From JACNFS01 sp964582065 (GTDB taxonomy: Bacteria > Chloroflexota > Dehalococcoidia > GIF9 > UBA5629), in NCBI GenBank assembly GCA_964582065.1, contig CAZOQG010000093.1, forward strand, positions 1 to 5,964: a stretch of DNA of 5,964 nucleotides. Reading direction: 5' to 3'. Both the position numbers and the translations under genes were made by a program. Positions 5,164 to 5,964 of this stretch are shown here, one piece after another. The notes beneath the pieces are model-generated. The model worked only from the letters and a program-made list of their open reading frames with translations. It made no database searches and was not told the DNA's origin. Positions within the stretch are counted from its first letter, which is position 1, and each line of letters begins with the position of its first letter.

Positions 5164-5739
5164 ATGCTCATTTCGCAGTTTCAGGTTGTCGGGCGTGATC
5201 TCTGTGCACGAGGGCTGGTCTCCTCTCACAGTGGCAATCTCAGTATTAGACTGGGAGAGCACTTGTACATTACCCATCGCAGCAGCATGCTTGGTTTCCT
5301 TGAAGAACACGACTTCGTAGAAACCGGGATTAACAAGAATGACCAGTGTACACCCTTAGCATCGACGGAACTGAGAGTTCACCGCTTCATTTATCAACGG
5401 ACATCAGCTTCGGCCGTAGTTCACGCTCACCCAGCCTATGCGGTTGCTTTGTCTTTTTCCGAACGAGAAATCGTCCCCTGTGACGTCGAAGGGAATCTGT
5501 TACTGTCAAAAGTGCCAGTTCTTGGCTGGGGAACGACAGTAAAGACTGGAGGACTTGACCAAGAAATAGCCGAAGCACTCAAGGAATCTAAGGTTGTCTT
5601 GGTACGTGGTCACGGCAGTTTTGCCGTAGGCCAACTACTCGAGGAGGCTTACCACTACACCACAGCCCTGGAAGAGAGCTGCCGTCTTCTCTATTTACTC
5701 AAAGCCCTGCGAATAGACCTCAGTAGGAGCAATTCATGA
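5164..5739 (+). CDS. Class II aldolase/adducin family protein, substrate unknown
   Basis: A 191-residue cytoplasmic protein of the zinc-dependent class II aldolase/adducin family (L-fuculose-phosphate aldolase, ribulose-phosphate 4-epimerase, methylthioribulose-phosphate dehydratase). Visible features: SSHSGNLSIRL (20-30, phosphate-binding type), ASTELRVH with likely catalytic E69, VVHAHP with zinc ligands H87 and H89, and VRGHGSFAVG with third ligand H150. All expected metal ligands are present, so it should be an active enzyme rather than an adducin-type binding protein. The second phosphate loop reads ITHRSSMLGF (36-45) where fuculose aldolases commonly have a TPSG-like sequence, so the substrate should not be assumed. 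It is somewhat shorter than the 215-residue E. coli FucA, lacking the C-terminal end that helps close that active site. No sugar-pathway genes flank it. The ATG start is not backed by a clear ribosome binding site. Confidence 0.88.
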   Translation: MLISQFQVVGRDLCARGLVSSHSGNLSIRLGEHLYITHRSSMLGFLEEHDFVETGINKNDQCTPLASTELRVHRFIYQRTSASAVVHAHPAYAVALSFSEREIVPCDVEGNLLLSKVPVLGWGTTVKTGGLDQEIAEALKESKVVLVRGHGSFAVGQLLEEAYHYTTALEESCRLLYLLKALRIDLSRSNS

Positions 5740-5744
5740 ATTGC
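5729..5744. terminator. Perfect 16-base palindrome at a convergent gene junction, possible bidirectional terminator
   Basis: GCAATTCATGAATTGC reads the same on both strands and covers the aldolase stop (5737-5739) and most of the 7-base gap to the ilvE stop. As RNA it gives a six-pair, AT-rich stem with a CATG loop on either strand. There is no T-run after it on either side, so termination would be weak; it may also be a protein site. Confidence 0.35.
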
Positions 5745-5746
5745 CC

Positions 5747-5964
5747 TTACCCCCCGGTCTTTACCGCTTTAGAATAAGCCGAGGTGCACCAGTCAATGTA
5801 CTTGGGGTTCTTGCCCTTTATTACCTCAAAATAGAGCCGTTGCAATTCCTTGGTCAGCTTGCCTATTTCTCCACTGCCTACCGGACGCTCGTCAACTTCA
5901 ATAATAGGGCTGACATGAGCAGCAGTGCCGGTAAAAAATGCCTCCTCAGCAATGTAAAGCTCAC
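5747..5964 (-). CDS. ilvE: Branched-chain amino acid aminotransferase, C-terminal part (runs off the window)
   Basis: The last 71 codons of a fold-type IV, PLP-dependent aminotransferase; the rest lies beyond the right edge. The visible part reads ELYIAEEAFFTGTAAHVSPI and continues IEVDERPVGSGEIGKLT, the highly recognisable end of IlvE, where the GTAA loop binds the cofactor phosphate and substrate carboxylate and a Val-Asp-x-(R/x)-P-(V/I)-G segment follows. IlvE catalyses the last step of leucine, isoleucine and valine synthesis, and the first of their breakdown. D-amino acid transaminase and aminodeoxychorismate lyase share the fold, but the tail fits BCAT best. The PLP lysine is not in the window. 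The gene converges on the aldolase gene with seven bases between stops. Confidence 0.9.
   Translation of the reverse strand, partial: ELYIAEEAFFTGTAAHVSPIIEVDERPVGSGEIGKLTKELQRLYFEVIKGKNPKYIDWCTSAYSKAVKTGG

Overview
The window is a stretch of ordinary bacterial chromosome with intermediate GC, densely packed with housekeeping and metal/cofactor genes. There is no mobile element, CRISPR array, tRNA or rRNA that I can see. The mix of genes is a long Rel protein with an intact hydrolase centre and a RelA-like acidic synthetase motif, S20 with a short acidic tail, a small class II aldolase and a class IV aminotransferase. Together they suggest an anaerobic Chloroflexota lineage such as Dehalococcoidia. 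This is an inference from protein flavour only, and I hold it loosely.

Left part (1-2172, minus strand): a compact three-gene unit read right to left, fdhD -> cation diffusion facilitator transporter -> cutA, with gaps of 28 and 44 bases. FdhD matures molybdenum-dependent formate dehydrogenases, the transporter exports divalent metal, and CutA is a small trimeric protein linked to metal tolerance. The FdhD here has no cysteine at the loop where the family carries its sulfur-transfer cysteine(s).

Middle (2173-2439): a divergent control region between fdhD (minus) and rel (plus). It holds several short inverted repeats, a candidate fdhD promoter overlapped by one of them, and a candidate rel promoter placed so that transcription would begin at or next to the rel ATG (leaderless).

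Centre and right (2440-5739, plus strand): a 723-residue bifunctional-type (p)ppGpp synthetase/hydrolase, then a 146-base spacer with five copies of a 12-base element (two inverted, then three direct at exact 20-base period), then rpsT (S20) starting at UUG behind a strong ribosome binding site, then a 191-residue class II aldolase-family protein. The rel-rpsT spacer is the most unusual non-coding piece: the copies can form nested or alternative stems, and the last copy ends just before the rpsT ribosome binding site.

Right edge (5747-5964, minus strand): the C-terminal 71 codons of a branched-chain amino acid aminotransferase (ilvE), converging on the aldolase gene with only 7 bases between stop codons and a perfect 16-base palindrome over the junction.

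I found no clear evidence of a wholly new multi-gene system. The best leads are the cysteine-less FdhD, the repeat array in front of rpsT, and the candidate leaderless start of rel.
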